NCBI GenBank assembly: GCA_003952965.2
Contig: CM025849.1
Location: 496,001-560,000, forward strand
Direction of reading: 5' to 3'
DNA length: 64,000 nucleotides
Source: Morella rubra
Taxonomy: Eukaryota; Streptophyta; Magnoliopsida; Fagales; Myricaceae
Part shown: positions 1-12,643 of the stretch, one piece after another
Numbering within the stretch: the first letter of the stretch is position 1
Layout: the number at the start of each line of letters is the position of its first letter
Program-made: the position numbers and the translations under genes
The notes under the pieces: generated by a model
Databases searched by the model: none
What the model saw: only the letters and a program-made list of their open reading frames with translations
What the model was told of the DNA's origin: nothing

Positions 1-565
1 GGTATTGATAAATTTGAGTATTTATACTGTAGAGTAAGCGTACCAGCTTCTCTTCTTTGCTTATGTCTTAGAAATGCTGGTTTGGTAAAGGAAAATAAAT
101 TTAAGTAAGAGAAAATAAAAAGTTGCAGCTGTTAGTTTGTTATTCCTCGGTAGAAAATGTTGGCCTTTGGAATTGACTGTATACGTAGTTCTAATAGTTG
201 GGGAAGCATCTTATTGCTTTGTTATGAGAAAGATTTCAACATTTGATTTTTAGTTGCTGCAACAATCCTTAGAAGTTTGAGTTGTGGCAACTATAATTTT
301 GCCGGGACCATTCAACTTAAGAGCCATCAGACAACTGTCTACAATTCTGTTCTTTCACTAAATATTTTTTCATTGCTGGGTTGGCCTTTATGATTAATAC
401 TAGTCTTCCTTACTGATGTGTTAAAGAAACCTGCTTTCGTTTTCTGCATTTTGTTCCCTTTTATATAGGGAATGTGTTGTCAGCTCTGTGCTGTGGGGAA
501 CAATCTTCCTGTTTATGCCAATTGAGAAAAAGGTTATCTTATGCAATCTCCGTTGGTTTCTGCAG

Positions 566-2722
566 TTTAACAGAGAAGGGGTTTTGCTCTTACGTGGTTT
601 GGATTCAAGGCTCTCTAAGGATCTTCCTTCTGATCTGCAGAAGCTTCGATGCAAGGTATTACAAGGTTTTGTTCTTAGTAAAGATTGCTTCATTCAGACT
701 CTTGAACTTGCATGTAGTATTTGCCTTGCTTGTGGTTTAACATAACAGACTCGCACATGGTGAGATCTCGGAAATCATGGGACATTTTAAATCAATAACT
801 TTGTTTTGGGAACTTCCTTTCTTAATTCAAACTGACAACTTGTTTTATTTGTTTCTACTCTGATGAGCACTGGTCTTCCCCACTTCACTGGTTTTTCATT
901 ATATTCCTGAACTTCAAATTGGTAACTTGATTATTGCTTGCCTGTAGCTCGGACTCTATCGTTCACTTTTCAATTGAGTATAATTAAATGGATGGCCAAT
1001 TCTAATATCTTCTTTGTTTAACTTCAGGTTGCTTTTCATGCATTGAGATTTGCACCTCCAATTTTGCAACTTGGTAACAAGCTTGCAGAGAGGATACGGA
1101 GCAAGGGGCCCTACCTTGCTCTTCATTTACGAATGGAGAAGGATGTATGGATTAGGACGGGATGCCTTCCTGGTCTGAGCCAGGAGTACAATGAGATAGT
1201 GACCAATGAAAGGAAGCAACGGCCTGAGCTCCTAACTGCAAGATCAAACATGACTTACCATGATCGGAAGCTCGCAGGTCTCTGCCCCATGAATGCCGTA
1301 GAGGTAGCCAGGTATGAACATAAAATTTGAATGGGTTTAAACCTATGTACGTAGTCTGCTGAGCTAGTTTTCTTTTTCCATATCTGGTGCTTTTTAAACA
1401 GACTGAAATTCTTTTGTTCCTTGGGGTCATTTTGTGTTTAGGCTGCTTAAAGCTCTGGGAGCTCCTAGAGATACAAGGATATACTGGGCTGGAGGGGAGC
1501 CATTGGGGGGGAACGAAGCTTTGCTGCCATTAACGCAGGAGTTTCCACATTTGTCCAACAAGGAAGATCTTGCTTTGCCTGGTGAACTAGAGGCATTTAA
1601 AAACAAAGCATCTGTAATGGCTGCCATTGATTATATAGTCTGCGAGAATAGTGATGTTTTCATGCCATCTCATGGGGGAAATATGGGCCACGCCATCCAG
1701 GTATCACCATCACCATTTTGTCTCAGTAACTAATCTGTCATGAGTACCAATTCTCTATAACATATGGTTGCGAAAGGGCCAAAATCTTGCGAAACTCATC
1801 TAGCCTGTCAAATCATATCAGCCTGAAAGATTCGATCTTGTAAGACAGCTAAACAGGAAGCCTGTAACTAAAAACAAGAACATAGAGAAACGCTTGAGAC
1901 ATCAGACTACCGAAAAGCAACCACTAACTATAGTCTTGTACTCGCAAGATTCCTAGAAAAGACTATGAGGGAGGGGATTAAATTTTGTAGAAAACAAGAT
2001 TATGCTTGCTTTGTAATAAAGTTTTCTTTATCATTCAGAAAATCTATCGAGAATGAGAGAACGCATGAGATAATAATGCCTTAAGTTACATGTCCAAAAG
2101 AAATAGGGCTGAACTAAAAGCAATTATGAGTGAGCAGCGGAATAATAGGATCGTATGGTCTATTTGGTTTGAGTTTGACCTCTTTTGCAAACAATTGAAG
2201 TAATCTATTGGCATCTTACTGCCTTTACCTTAAGCATAAACTGTCTTTGCCTAGTACAAGGTGGCACAGAAGTTTTGCTGAATTTTAAATCTTACTACAT
2301 CAATCATTTTCTTTCCAATTTGGCCATCTTTTAAGCCGTCCAAATGGATTATTAATAGAAGTAAATTTTGAGAATTCGAACTTTCAAATGTCTTATCCTG
2401 GTTTTCTTTGTTTCTCTTCTGTGTGGGTCAGTAATATGCGTTTTATACAACTATGTCTGAAAACTGGAACTGGTTGTTTCTTCAGGGTCACCGGGCCTAT
2501 GCAGGGCACAAGAAGTATATAACCCCAAACAAAAGACACATGCTCCCATACTTTTTAAACTCTTCACTATCAGAATTAGAGTTCAACATCATCATGAAGG
2601 AGTTACACAGTGACTCCTTAGGGCAGCCAGAACTCAGAACTTACAAAGCCGGAAGGGACGTCACAAAGTATCCTGTCCCCGAGTGTATGTGTAATGATTC
2701 ACACACAAGGCCCAACTTGTGA
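566..2722 (+). CDS. O-fucosyltransferase family protein (MSR-like), 3' part
   Basis: Partial gene whose 5' exons lie left of the window. Exons seen: 566-655, 1028-1311, 1442-1700 and 2486-2722 (TGA), with GT-AG introns and matching phases. The product matches the plant GDP-fucose O-fucosyltransferase-like family (DUF246/GT65-related), which are Golgi type II membrane enzymes. Visible family motifs are LHLRMEKDVW, the IYWAGG...PLGG stretch, DYIVCENSDVFMPSHGGNMG and the C-terminal RAYAGHKKYITPNKR. The end (YPVPECMCN) resembles the Arabidopsis MANNAN SYNTHESIS-RELATED subgroup from memory; that assignment is inference and the acceptor substrate cannot be read here. The visible reading frame is intact. 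The signal anchor and N-terminal half cannot be judged. Bases 1-565 are upstream intron. Confidence 0.88.
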
Positions 2723-3590
2723 TTTCATGCAGAAAGCTTCTATCCACATTACATGATAACAGGATCCTCCGCTGAAAAATAGAGATCTTTTTGGCAAATC
2801 CCTCGATCTGAGCCTCCGGAAACCAAAAAGCGATGCTCTCGGGGCAATGATGGTTCATTGGAGCGGCAATCGTGGACAACAACTTGAGGTGACAGTTTTT
2901 CTGCAAGTATACTCTGCAATGATTCTTGCATTACGATTGCCCATTTTTTGATTCTTTATAGGAACAGGTCTTAGGATATATTCTACATTTCATTCTTTGT
3001 AGTACATCTATGTATTATAGAGCCATACATGTATATTTATAAAAATTACTAAACGAAAAGTACTCCATTTATAAGTTGTTACATCTCGCTTTGCTTGCTA
3101 CTTCCAGCATCCCAGTTCAGAGTTTGTCTTGGTTCAATCTCTAGCTGAGATGTTTTTATATGTTCAGGACAACTCTCTTTGTCATTTATAATGCCATACA
3201 TGAAAAAGAACACGCAAAAATCTCTTCCACATGTCGCGATTTAAGCAAAAACCTTTGCCGTTTGCCAGCGAAAAAGATTGGAGTATTCCTCGGCTTGCTC
3301 GCCACCCTCGGGGGTTGCTCGTTTTCTCTCTCGATTCTTCATGCCATCCAAGTTCATCATTCACGCAAGAGATTCGAACATAAAATCTTTTTTATTTTGG
3401 GGGTAAGTAATTAGAATATGAAATCTACGTTTTCATTATGTATGCTAATTTGAAAAGGAGAGAAATTTAATCATTTTTTGTTATTGTAATGTACTTGCCC
3501 TGAGAGGCTTGAGATTAGGACTCTTAATGTGTATATCGAAGTGAAAAAGAATCTGATTTTCTAATCTCTATGCCACCGGCCAATTAATAC
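2723..3590. other. 3' UTR and intergenic DNA
   Basis: This follows the fucosyltransferase stop codon. About 250 bases of mixed composition probably form the 3' UTR, then AT-rich sequence begins. Short open frames here show no family resemblance. I see no gene, repeat array or RNA. Confidence 0.5.
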
Positions 3591-3599
3591 TACTGCCTG

Positions 3600-5040
3600 A
3601 CTCCCGTGGATCCGAGAAGGAGAACGAGCACCAATCTGGTGGTGGGAAGGAACCGACGAACCCAGCAGTGAATTCTGACCAGAGGTGAATGAGCACCAAC
3701 CCAATCTTGTGCAGGGACTTTGGAGATTTCAGCGGTATAGTAGCCCAATAGAGAGGTCTTGGCGAGTGGGGGCAGTGGTTGATCCGGATATCCAGGTGGT
3801 TCGGGATTTAGTGCTGGATGACGTGGCGAGGTGGAATGAACCGTTGATTAGGAGTTTGTTTTCTGATCAGTCATCTGGGGAGGTCCTTCGGTTGCAAGTT
3901 CCGAGGGAGTCAGCAGAGGATAGGTGGATTTGGACTAAGGATAGTACTGGTTGCTTCTCAGTGAAGTCTCTAGTCATGGCTAAACAATCTCGTCGGGCTC
4001 TTGCAATTCCGCTTTTAGAACCTGGTTCGTGGTCCAAGCTTTGGAAATTCAAGTTGCAAAATCGCTTAAAATTAATGTTGTGGAAGGTGGCAACTGGAGT
4101 GCTGAAAACTAAGGGAGCTTTGGGAGGCGTCTCCATTGTGAGGAGGCAGAGGGGTTTCTTTGTCCGTTTTGCAAGCAGCCCCGAAGACTCTCTCCATTTA
4201 TTGGTTTACTGCAGCATCGCGTGCATCGCTTGGCAAGAATCATCTTGGGCGGTTTAGATGGATTCTCTGAGTTTTTCATCTCCTGCGAGATGATTGATGC
4301 TGTGATTCATGTGGATAGAGCTTTCAACATCAATGCTGACCTTCTATGTTCTTTTTTCCTTAATGCGGCTATAGTTTTGGATAGCCTCTGGTTCTTTCGC
4401 AACAAGCTGGTCCATGGGGATACAGTGTTGGACATAGGGGAGCTAATCTCTATGGTGAGGCAGAGATTTTCGGAACAGTATGGGGCATTGAAGTTGGTGA
4501 GGCAGGGTTCTCAAGTGCGGTGGCAGCCTCCTATGGCCGATTGTTGAAAGTTAATTCAGATGTGGCTATCCATTCTCATGGATCTTACATAGTTATCTCA
4601 ATTCGAGATTCTCACAGTTCCCTCTGTATGCCATACACGGAACGATTTGCTGTTATGGATCCTTTGGTTGGTGAGGCGTTGCCTTTGGAGGCAGTTGTGG
4701 CTCTTGCGAGGCAGCAAGGGTGACCTCGGGTGGTTTTCGAGTGTGATGCTCTTGTTCTGTGTAAGGAGGTTCTTTCTTCTGGAAGGCCTACATGCTGGGC
4801 TATTGCTTCTTTGGTGGAGAGTATCAGGGCTGTGCTTGGAGGTTTTTTGTAGTGGAAGATTGCGTGGGTCCCCCATCATTATAATAGGTTGGCTCATTTA
4901 CTAGCTAAATGGGCTGCTAGTTCGTGGTCATTTTAGTTGTCTTTTGCTTTCTTGTATCCCCGAGCATATTTGGTGCTGTGACATATGTTCTGTTTCTCGT
5001 TTCCCTTAATATCATGAGTTTATTCAGCGAAAAAAAGAGA
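3600..5040 (+). mobile_element. LINE (plant L1-type) ORF2 3' remnant
   Basis: Decayed non-LTR retrotransposon. Bases about 3690-4250 encode the zinc-binding region that follows plant LINE reverse transcriptases: a WIWTKDSTGCFSVKS block, WKFKLQNRLKLMLWK, then CPFC and a later HLLVYC in another frame. Bases about 4540-4920 encode an RNase H domain in two frames: VNSDVAI...IRDS, EALPLEAV, VFECDALVLC and the NRLAHLLAKWAA tail. At least two frameshifts and an in-frame stop break it. The reverse transcriptase core and endonuclease are absent. The right end is a short A-rich tail near 5026-5040. No target duplication was identified. A host gene carrying only these two domains is possible, but the frame decay argues against it. 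Confidence 0.75.
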
Positions 5041-5324
5041 GGTCTTGGTTTCTCTCTGTGTTGATTGTTGAATTTGGTTTTTTTGGTGTATGTTTTGTGT
5101 GGGATAATGGCAGTTAAATTGGGTTATTTTGCTCTTTTTCCCTTTAATATATTTTGTTTTCAAGTGTTCGACTTTGTCTTTTGGAATTGAGTTTCCATTT
5201 CGATTGTATAGGTTGGGAAGTGTAAGGTTTTCTGAGGAGGGCATCAAAAGGTTATTTCTTGTATATTATTCTGCCATTTGGAGATTTTAAGATGTTAGTT
5301 GATTAATCATCCTGACAGGTACAG
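5041..5324. other. AT-rich spacer between LINE remnants
   Basis: T-rich on the + strand with no coding signal. It could be more 3' debris of either neighbouring LINE piece. Confidence 0.4.
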
Positions 5325-6085
5325 GTGTTTTTTTTTTTCTAGGCAAATGAAATAGTATATTAATATTCGAGAAAGTTACAGCCAGTATAAAACATAAAAA
5401 CAACTAGAAGGCTAACGAAAAACCTAAACGGACCTAAAGACCCTACAATAAGCTGGATCCAAAGATCCAGGATCCAAACCGGACTAAACAGTCAGAACTA
5501 CCAACAGCCACAAGTGTCATTAACCAAACACCAGAACAACAAGCTAGCCATAAAGGCCGACACACAGAACAAACACAAACTGGCCACAAGAGCCAGCACA
5601 CAAGACAAACACAAACTATCACAAAGAATGGACACAACACGACCATCGCACAAGGCAATGGCGGCTTCCGCTAGAGGAAGGGCGAGCAGAGCAACGATCC
5701 GACTCCTTCAAGATAATCTTCATGCTAATACTGGCTGCACTAAGGGGAGGAGGAGAGACAGTTATAAGTGACACAAAAGGGCGGTAACCAGGAGCGGCAG
5801 AAATCAAAAACGTCGTGCACAGAGGCGGCACACGCGCCCGTGGCCATGCATGGCCCACACACACCGGAAAGGAGAGGACAAACTGAGAAAGAGTAGACCG
5901 CCAGGGGGCAAAGCACGGCGGGGCAGATCGAGTCCTCCAAAAAACGCTCAAAACAGCTGGGAGAGAAGCAAAAGAGGTTGGGTAGTTGCCTCCGTTCTGG
6001 GCCAGATCTGGTCATTGGAAGGAGAAGAGTCCCACCATAGATGCCATGCACACCGAAGACCATCGGAAAGGCCATAATCTAACCA
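5325..6085 (-). mobile_element. Probable LINE 3' region, antisense, with poly(A)
   Basis: Read on the - strand, this GC-richer block ends in a T/G-rich stretch, a TATTTCATTTGCC-like terminus and a poly(A) run (the poly-T at about 5327-5338 on the + strand). That is the usual 3' end of a plant LINE. The block contains Cys-rich open frames of about 70-110 residues in overlapping phases, which I do not trust as proteins. No reverse transcriptase or RNase H motif is visible, so the class rests on the tail and on composition contrast with the AT-rich flanks. A SINE-like or processed-transcript origin is possible. Confidence 0.45.
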
Positions 6086-6119
6086 CCAAAAATAATATTA
6101 TTGTGTCCTCTTAGGAATT

Positions 6120-7560
6120 CGCAAACAATTAATATTAATATTATAAGTTGTATCTCATGTTCTGTCACCTAGCTGTACATATCAATTTCAATGTCGACGT
6201 ACAGGTCATTGCTTCACTGTTTTTCTGTTTTTTCTTTGTTTAAGTACTTGAGATCTCATTCATGATCGCACAAAGAAACTTGAGTATAAACGTTCATTAA
6301 TTATTGTTAGTATATTGACTATAGCTTTCTGCTTCCGAAAGATCATGGAAATATATCTTCTATGATCTTCTTGAATCAGGAAGATATTCTCATATTAAAA
6401 AGATTGTGATTTGTGATCAAATTATAATTTATAATTATTCTATTGATTCTGATTATTCTATATAGCTCTCTCCCTACTCTTATAAAAGGACGGGTCATTG
6501 TATAGTTTATACATACCTCAAATATACAAAATATTTTTCATTCTCTGTCTTTTCTCTTATTTCAACAATTATGATCAAGTTGGTGAACTTATAAATTAGA
6601 TATTAAGTTGATGTCAAAATATAATATATATATATACTTTGATAGAGTCAAATGTATACTCGGCCCAAGCGACAGGCAGGGTCCAAACGAGACCAAGCAG
6701 GTAGACAAACAATTATCCTTACTCAGGATAAATAATTATCCTTATCCATGTGCTCATGAGCTAGCGGCCATTTCCCTCTTGTAATTAGCATCTCGTCACA
6801 TTACATATATGCAAATGGTATATATATACTAGCGGATAATATATACATACTAGTGGATAAGAAGGATTCAAAATTCGATTCCTGTTATTTTGTAATCACG
6901 TGCTAGCTGCTCAGATTAATGATTTTTGTCATATATATATATATACAAGTAGACGAAAAAAAATACTTTTCTCATGCTGGGCGAGAAACATATTATATAC
7001 ATGTACAAAAATATGCGTGTGGAGACAATTAATCAATGTATCAGTACATCTCGTATATATACCTATAAAGTCAACACTTCTTACCATCTAAGAATATTGA
7101 CACATGCACTAGTATATATAGTGCATGAATATTATTTTTAGGAAATAATAAGAAAAACTATATATATATATATATATATAACGCCATTCTTGCGTCATTG
7201 TGATGATTCTTGATCTCTGAATTATTCCAATCTAGCTAGGGTTAGGTTGTTGTGTATATTTTTTTTTTTAAAATTTTCAATTTTAGAGACCCAAATGTAG
7301 GGTTGGTTTGTTGTGGTGGATATATATTATTTTTTCAGCTCTCAATTAATTTTGTCTACTCAACAGTTCTTCAATTATTGTTAATATTGGGCTAATAATT
7401 AGCATCAGAATAATCTATTATTATTGAATTTTCTGTGTATATATATCATCAATAACGAGATGACATTTGGTACCCAATTATATGATCATAATGCAAAATT
7501 AACATTTGATACCAATATACTCCTCGTCTGGTGAGTGACATGATTGTGCATTCAAAAAAG
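6120..7560 (-). repeat. LOX-upstream repeat, copy A
   Basis: AT-rich block colinear with 10855-13000: 6130 matches 10860, 6730-6850 matches 12015-12135, 7080-7240 matches 12660-12790, and 7440-7540 matches 12910-13000. The same material lies inverted at 15160-17060, immediately upstream of a LOX 5' end, so this is old LOX upstream DNA oriented for a - strand gene. It abuts the 3' end of the LOX pseudogene at 7563. It contains several TA microsatellites and no supported gene. Confidence 0.65.
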
Positions 7561-7562
7561 AA

Positions 7563-9460
7563 ATGACGGTGGTTGCTTGAATCTGTGAAGGGAAGCACTT
7601 TAGCAGTTCATCTTCGGGTTTCATCAAGAACTTTTAAAATTCATCTTTGCATGGACTCTCAGTTGGCATGTTGGTTCGAGTATTGTAGGCCAGATTTTCT
7701 GTGGTTTCCAGGACAGGCCACCATGCCTCATCCATCTTGTCTGCGTGACCTTTTGTTCGAACATCAGTCCACCAAGCTTGCAGCTCCCCGTCAGACTGGA
7801 CAAGAGAAGATTTTGGGTAATAATGATTCACGTATTCACTCACCCATTGCTTCAGTGCATCCAAAGGATGAGACCATCATTGGCGAAAGGGTAGTCTTCT
7901 ATTATTAGCCTTAGGCCATGCTCAGCTGTTGGATTCGTAACTGCCATCCCCGGCCCTGAAAAGTTGTCTGTAAGATGTGGTTAGAAGTTCCATCGAGGGT
8001 CTCATTGCAAAGCATGTTGCAGTTTTAGGATTGCACTAGCTATCAAGGAGCAGCTGAATGGACATGTAAGAAGGCATCGATACATCGATCTACATAGGGC
8101 TTGTGCTTTTGGAACCAGTAGTAAACCGAGTTAACAATCTTAATTAGATTCATTTTATCATGTGGATCATACCTTCTAATCAGGTCTCCTGGTAAGCTTT
8201 CCAGGTTGAACAGCCAGAGCTGGTCATAAGTAGCAGATCTGAACTCAGCAGAGTACTTGCCCTGTGAGAAACAGCTTTCAATATTTCCACCCGAACCAAG
8301 GATTCTTCCCCGAGTGTTAGTATTGCCTTCCATGGTGTATCTGAAATGAGGATGTAAAAGACTTATAAGATTGGATGCATTGCACCTAATTGTCGATTAG
8401 CTGCAATTATGTATGGCTCTGTACAGCAGTGAGTCCTCAGGATGTATAAGCCTATAAGATTGGATGCGTGCAACCACAGAAATCAGAGGACAGCTCATTC
8501 TTCAACCATTTTAGTGAATTGCATATGAAGAGAGTTCAGTACTACTTGGCGCTGCTTTTTTCCTAAATAGTCAAGTAAAAATATGCAAAGGAACAGGAAG
8601 GAGCTCTTTTCTCTTCTGAAGATTTCTTTTATGTCAATGTTTAGACATTGACGATCCCTCCCTAAAGCCCCATTTTTAATAGACTTTCTATCTTCTTGGT
8701 AAATGCATAAGCAAAATTAAATAAGATAATTCCCTAGAACAACTACTGCAATAATTTTTTACTAGATTAAATGGCAAAGAAGCTTCTGTGCAGTCTCTGG
8801 TAGACAATCAGAATTTAGAGGAAGATTGGCCTCTTTCTTTCTTTTTTCTTTCTAAGTGGAAGATTGGCATAACATTTTCCTTTCCCATAATGTAAAAATT
8901 CAGGTGAGATATAGGCTTCACATTACCTCTTTGACAGTCACAATGCCTCCGACCTCGCGTTCCACTAGTTCTGTTGTGATCAAAGATTCAGGGGCACCAT
9001 AGACCTTAGAATCGAGCATACTTTTTAATGGCCACTCCTGAATTAAAAGGCATAACAGTTATCATGACATCAGAAAGGAACTTTCGTACTGAATAAAACA
9101 AGCATTTAAGCCATTATTTCATAGCTAATCAAAAGTACTTGAAGGGGGGACTTTTAACAAGCAGAACTAGCTTGCAATATTTTTCTTTTTCCCTTTCTTT
9201 TCTCTAATTGCTTGCTATTCATTCTAGATTTGTCGGTATTCACATAAACTTCCTGAATGAAGCTCCTTCCGCAGGTTTATGCAAAGGTGCGTTCACAAAG
9301 GGGGATGCTTTTCAGGTCCTTTTTTTCCCCCCTATCCTCTTTTTGGACTAGACCCAGGTAGAATACCCACCTTAACTAGTTGTATGCTAAATGGGTTAAG
9401 AACAGCAAGAGTTTCCCGAGAAAATTCTTCATCCTTGAATCATGCAAACTTATCTCCTAC
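7563..9460 (-). pseudogene. 13-lipoxygenase (LOX2-type) pseudogene A
   Basis: Five exon-like blocks match the + strand LOX copies in order on the - strand. They are exon 5 (about 9371-9458, DKFA..FKDEEFS), exon 6 (about 8930-9045, GAPESLITTELVERE), exon 8 (about 8175-8440, [16 protein letters not shown] and YDQLW.F..E.LPGDLIRR) and exon 9 (about 7563-7955, [35 protein letters not shown]). Exons 1-4 and 7 are missing. Exon 9 jumps from ENLA to RTNMPTE, losing about 35 residues that carry the iron-ligand region seen as HHAAVN in the copy at 25976. The remaining C-terminus stops after PSQIQAT and is frameshifted. Intron 4 runs into a LINE piece at 9541. Clearly non-functional. Confidence 0.85.
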
Positions 9461-9540
9461 AAAAGAAGATTCATATTCACAGAAGAGAGACACGCAGAGA
9501 CAGAGAAAGAGATAGATAATAAGAGAGATACGTACTTGAA

Positions 9541-9930
9541 ATCAGCTGGGCTCAGTAAAGGCAATTCATTAAAACAAAGACAACTAACGAAACAAAGCGT
9601 TCAGGTCGCAAGACAAAATAGAAAGCGGAATACAACTTGAATCCCTAAAACCAGAAATCTTCAAACGAGCTGCCCAGTGAGCTAGTAAATGAGCTTGTTG
9701 ATTGAGTCTCCGCGGCACCCAGTGAAGAGCCCACGCAGACTGGGCTTTGAAGGATTGGCGGAGGGAAGAAATCATCGCCTCCACTTTCCAGCAAGGGGGG
9801 AGCTCAGAAGCTAAGTCATCGCACAGAAGCTTGGAATCAGATTCAAAGAGGACATGCGTCCAGCGCCTTTCCAACGCCAATTCCACAGCACGGACAGCAG
9901 CCATTGTTTCCAGCAAGGGGGGTACTCAAA
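9541..9930 (-). mobile_element. LINE RNase H fragment, antisense
   Basis: The - strand encodes the C-terminal RNase H domain of a plant LINE (RVT_3 type): AVELALERRWTHVLFESDSK, WALHWVPRR and NQQAHLLAHWAA, followed by a stop and a short T-rich 3' tail near 9545-9575. It lies just upstream (in gene sense) of the LOX pseudogene's exon 5, where exon 4 should be, so its insertion or a linked deletion probably removed exon 4. A CCAGCAAGGGGG motif occurs at both about 9788 and 9910. Confidence 0.7.
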
Positions 9931-10095
9931 AGGACAAAATATCATTTTTTATATGATCTGCGACACCCAACGTTGTCTGACAAGTTTTACTGTTTCCATT
10001 TACGTGTCGATTGATTTCTAAGCATTATTATGCATACATATAGTCGAATGCTCGTTCATCATGAGCAGAGATCCAGCCGCCAAAATTAAAAAGGT

Positions 10096-10312
10096 TATCT
10101 TCATCAAAATCAGTCAGGTTGGGGTTTTGTAAAGACGAGTAGGGTAAGGTTTTGGGTTCTTATGCTGAGGGCGATCTGTTGCAGTGGGCCTGTCCACTGC
10201 TGTCCGTCTGCTGGCGCCTCAAGGGATTGTTTGACGGCGCCCTTCCATGCCCTCAGCTTTCCTCCAGGTTTGGGTCCTGTATGGCCCAGTTTCCCACACC
10301 TATAACAGAATA
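10096..10312 (-). mobile_element. LINE ORF1 zinc-knuckle fragment, antisense
   Basis: Translating the - strand from about 10310 gives FCYRCGKLGHTGP followed by an open stretch of about 55 residues. This is the CCHC zinc knuckle of plant LINE ORF1 proteins (CX2CX4HX4C), with the last Cys replaced (CYRC-GKLG-H-TGPK-P). It may be the 5' portion of the same insertion as the RNase H piece at 9541-9930, with the middle lost. The 140 bases between them (9955-10095) match nothing I recognise. Confidence 0.6.
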
Positions 10313-10739
10313 GATTTACGAACGTTCATGATATTTGAAATGGGCCCAGTACTATCTAGGCCCATTTTTCATAGTACTAAATGTAGGGCCTCTACCAGCA
10401 GGTTCGACGTGACTCTTGACTAATGCAGCAAAAGATCAATAATAGTTGAAGTTATACTTTAAGAAGATAAGGTTGAAGAGGCTTTCAAATTTAAAAAGAT
10501 CAGGATAAAGAAAAATTCAAGCTGAAGCTGGACCCATGCCTGAAAATTGTCTCTCTCTTTCTGGATTGGGTATTTATTTTGGTCGATTGTTTTTAAGTAT
10601 TTGTAAGATCTAGAGAAGACTATTTTAAGATTTGTTTTAAAATTGTTATAGTTTTTCAAAGGAAATGATATGCACCTATTCATCCGCCTCACGGTCTTGT
10701 TTAATGTCTAAATCAGGTTTTCCACTATGTCAAAAGCAG
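10313..10739. other. Spacer without a supported gene
   Basis: AT-rich. A short motif (aatgcagcaaaagatcaata) near 10420 recurs near 27579, just after the LOX C-terminal scrap, suggesting both are shared LOX-flanking sequence. No coding signal. Confidence 0.4.
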
Positions 10740-12595
10740 ATAGTCTCAAATTAAAGGATACTTTATTTGTTTCGCGTTTGGATTAGCAATTTTTGTGAAG
10801 AAAACAAACAACTAAAGAAGTACTTTTATTTGTCCTATGAAGCAAATTAACAATATTATAAGTTGTATCTGCCCGGCCCTACCTATTAATTTCAGTGTCG
10901 TAGGTTGATTCATTGTTTATTCTGTTTTATCTCTGTTTAACTCATGGGCCATACGTTCTCTTTCATGAGCACAATTTCTCACGCGTCATATAACTATCTA
11001 GGGTTTCTGACGTGGAATTCTCATTAATTTGTATAATTAACCTTAAAAGTTCCTTAGAGCATTTGACCCAGTACAGTACTGCATGCTTTTCCCGTTTTTC
11101 TCGAAAAGGAGGAAGACTGTTAGGTATGATGAAGACAACCTTTTTCTTTCTTTTTCATTAAGGTAAATTTGTGTCGAGCGAAAAAAACAGTGAAAGATAT
11201 TTATATATAGTACAGAAAATATCATGAGAACCTTAAGCTCTAATATATATTGCACGTTTCAACTTAGTACAGCTCGAGAAAGTTAAACGTTTTTTTTTTT
11301 TTTATAACTATATATTCTCCTTTTTGGTTAAGGAAGGCTGAACAGTCTAAACAAACCCTACAGCACGCCGGCCCCCGGCCCCTAAGGTTTCCAATGTTGC
11401 ATGTGGATTCCATGCCTTAGCTAGCCCTCCAAAATCTGCAGACCCCAAACGTCTTTAATACGCAAAAGTTTAATTAGTCTGAATGATTAATTTTACAAGC
11501 GAGTCTTTTTCAACTTATAACAAACATATCTGATAACGTTTTATAAGTTTTTAAGCTGTGGTTCAACTAATTAATCTTATGAAGTTATTAATTAGTTGAT
11601 GTCAGTATACAGCTTCATAATTAGTGTAAGAGGAATTAATTAGTGGGATTAAAGTGATCAGCTAGTGGGCGAGGGGGCCCAGGTACTCCAAAACCTTGAT
11701 CATGCCGAAAAAGTAAAAAGTACAATATTTAATTGGTGGTGGCTTTTGGTGCTCTTGTATGATCAGCAATCACCCACAAATTGAAGTAGTACTCGTTCCC
11801 AGTTGGCCAGAAATCAAAATTTGGCCACTCATAGTCGTCTGAAATGTGACGTTCGATCCATAAGAGGGCTTATCGTCTCTGATAATGATGTCCATTTCGA
11901 AAGTTACAAGCTGGACCAATATTGACATATATTGGTACAGCTGATACTGTCCTTGGTTTTGCTCCAACCAGATATTGATGTTTGTTGTTTTTGTTTTTGT
12001 GGGTTTTAGGAGGATCCTTATGCATGTGCTCATGAGCTAGCAGCCATTTCCCTCTTGTATTTAGGATCTCATGGCATTAATATATGCAAAGCTAGTATAT
12101 ATATATATATATATATACACTAGTGGATAAGAAGAAACCAAACTTTGATTCCTGTCTGTTATTTTGTATGTGTGGTGTGTCACTATTATCCGTGTGCTTC
12201 CCAGATTTCATATATATTTCGGGAATGAAAGTGAACATAATGGCACGCTAAAAGAGTGGCATGCGATCGAACATGACATGACATCTGACCACTTTATTTT
12301 GCACTTCTCTGGCTCACGGATTCCTCAAGCCAAAATGTATACTGTTGTGGTCTATTATATATATTATGATTTTATTATATGTTTATATATATTATATGAG
12401 AATGAGAGAGAGATATTCAAATTTACTCATGACCAATACGTCATTTGATACGACTGAGATCATGTCACACTAGTGCATGATTGATTCTTATTTAGGGCTC
12501 ACGGATTCCTCAAGCCACAATATCATTATATATATATATATATATACAAGTAAGACGAAAAAAAAAATGCTTGGCGACAAATTCAAAAATATGCA

Positions 12596-12643
<48 letters not shown>

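Noticed and set aside
3160-3414. 84-residue + strand frame after the fucosyltransferase gene
   Set aside because: No family resemblance, atypical composition and no supporting signals; chance frame.
5443-5951. Cys- and Trp-rich - strand frames that could suggest a small secreted protein
   Set aside because: Overlapping frames, no start context or splice structure, and the block ends like a LINE 3' end with poly(A).
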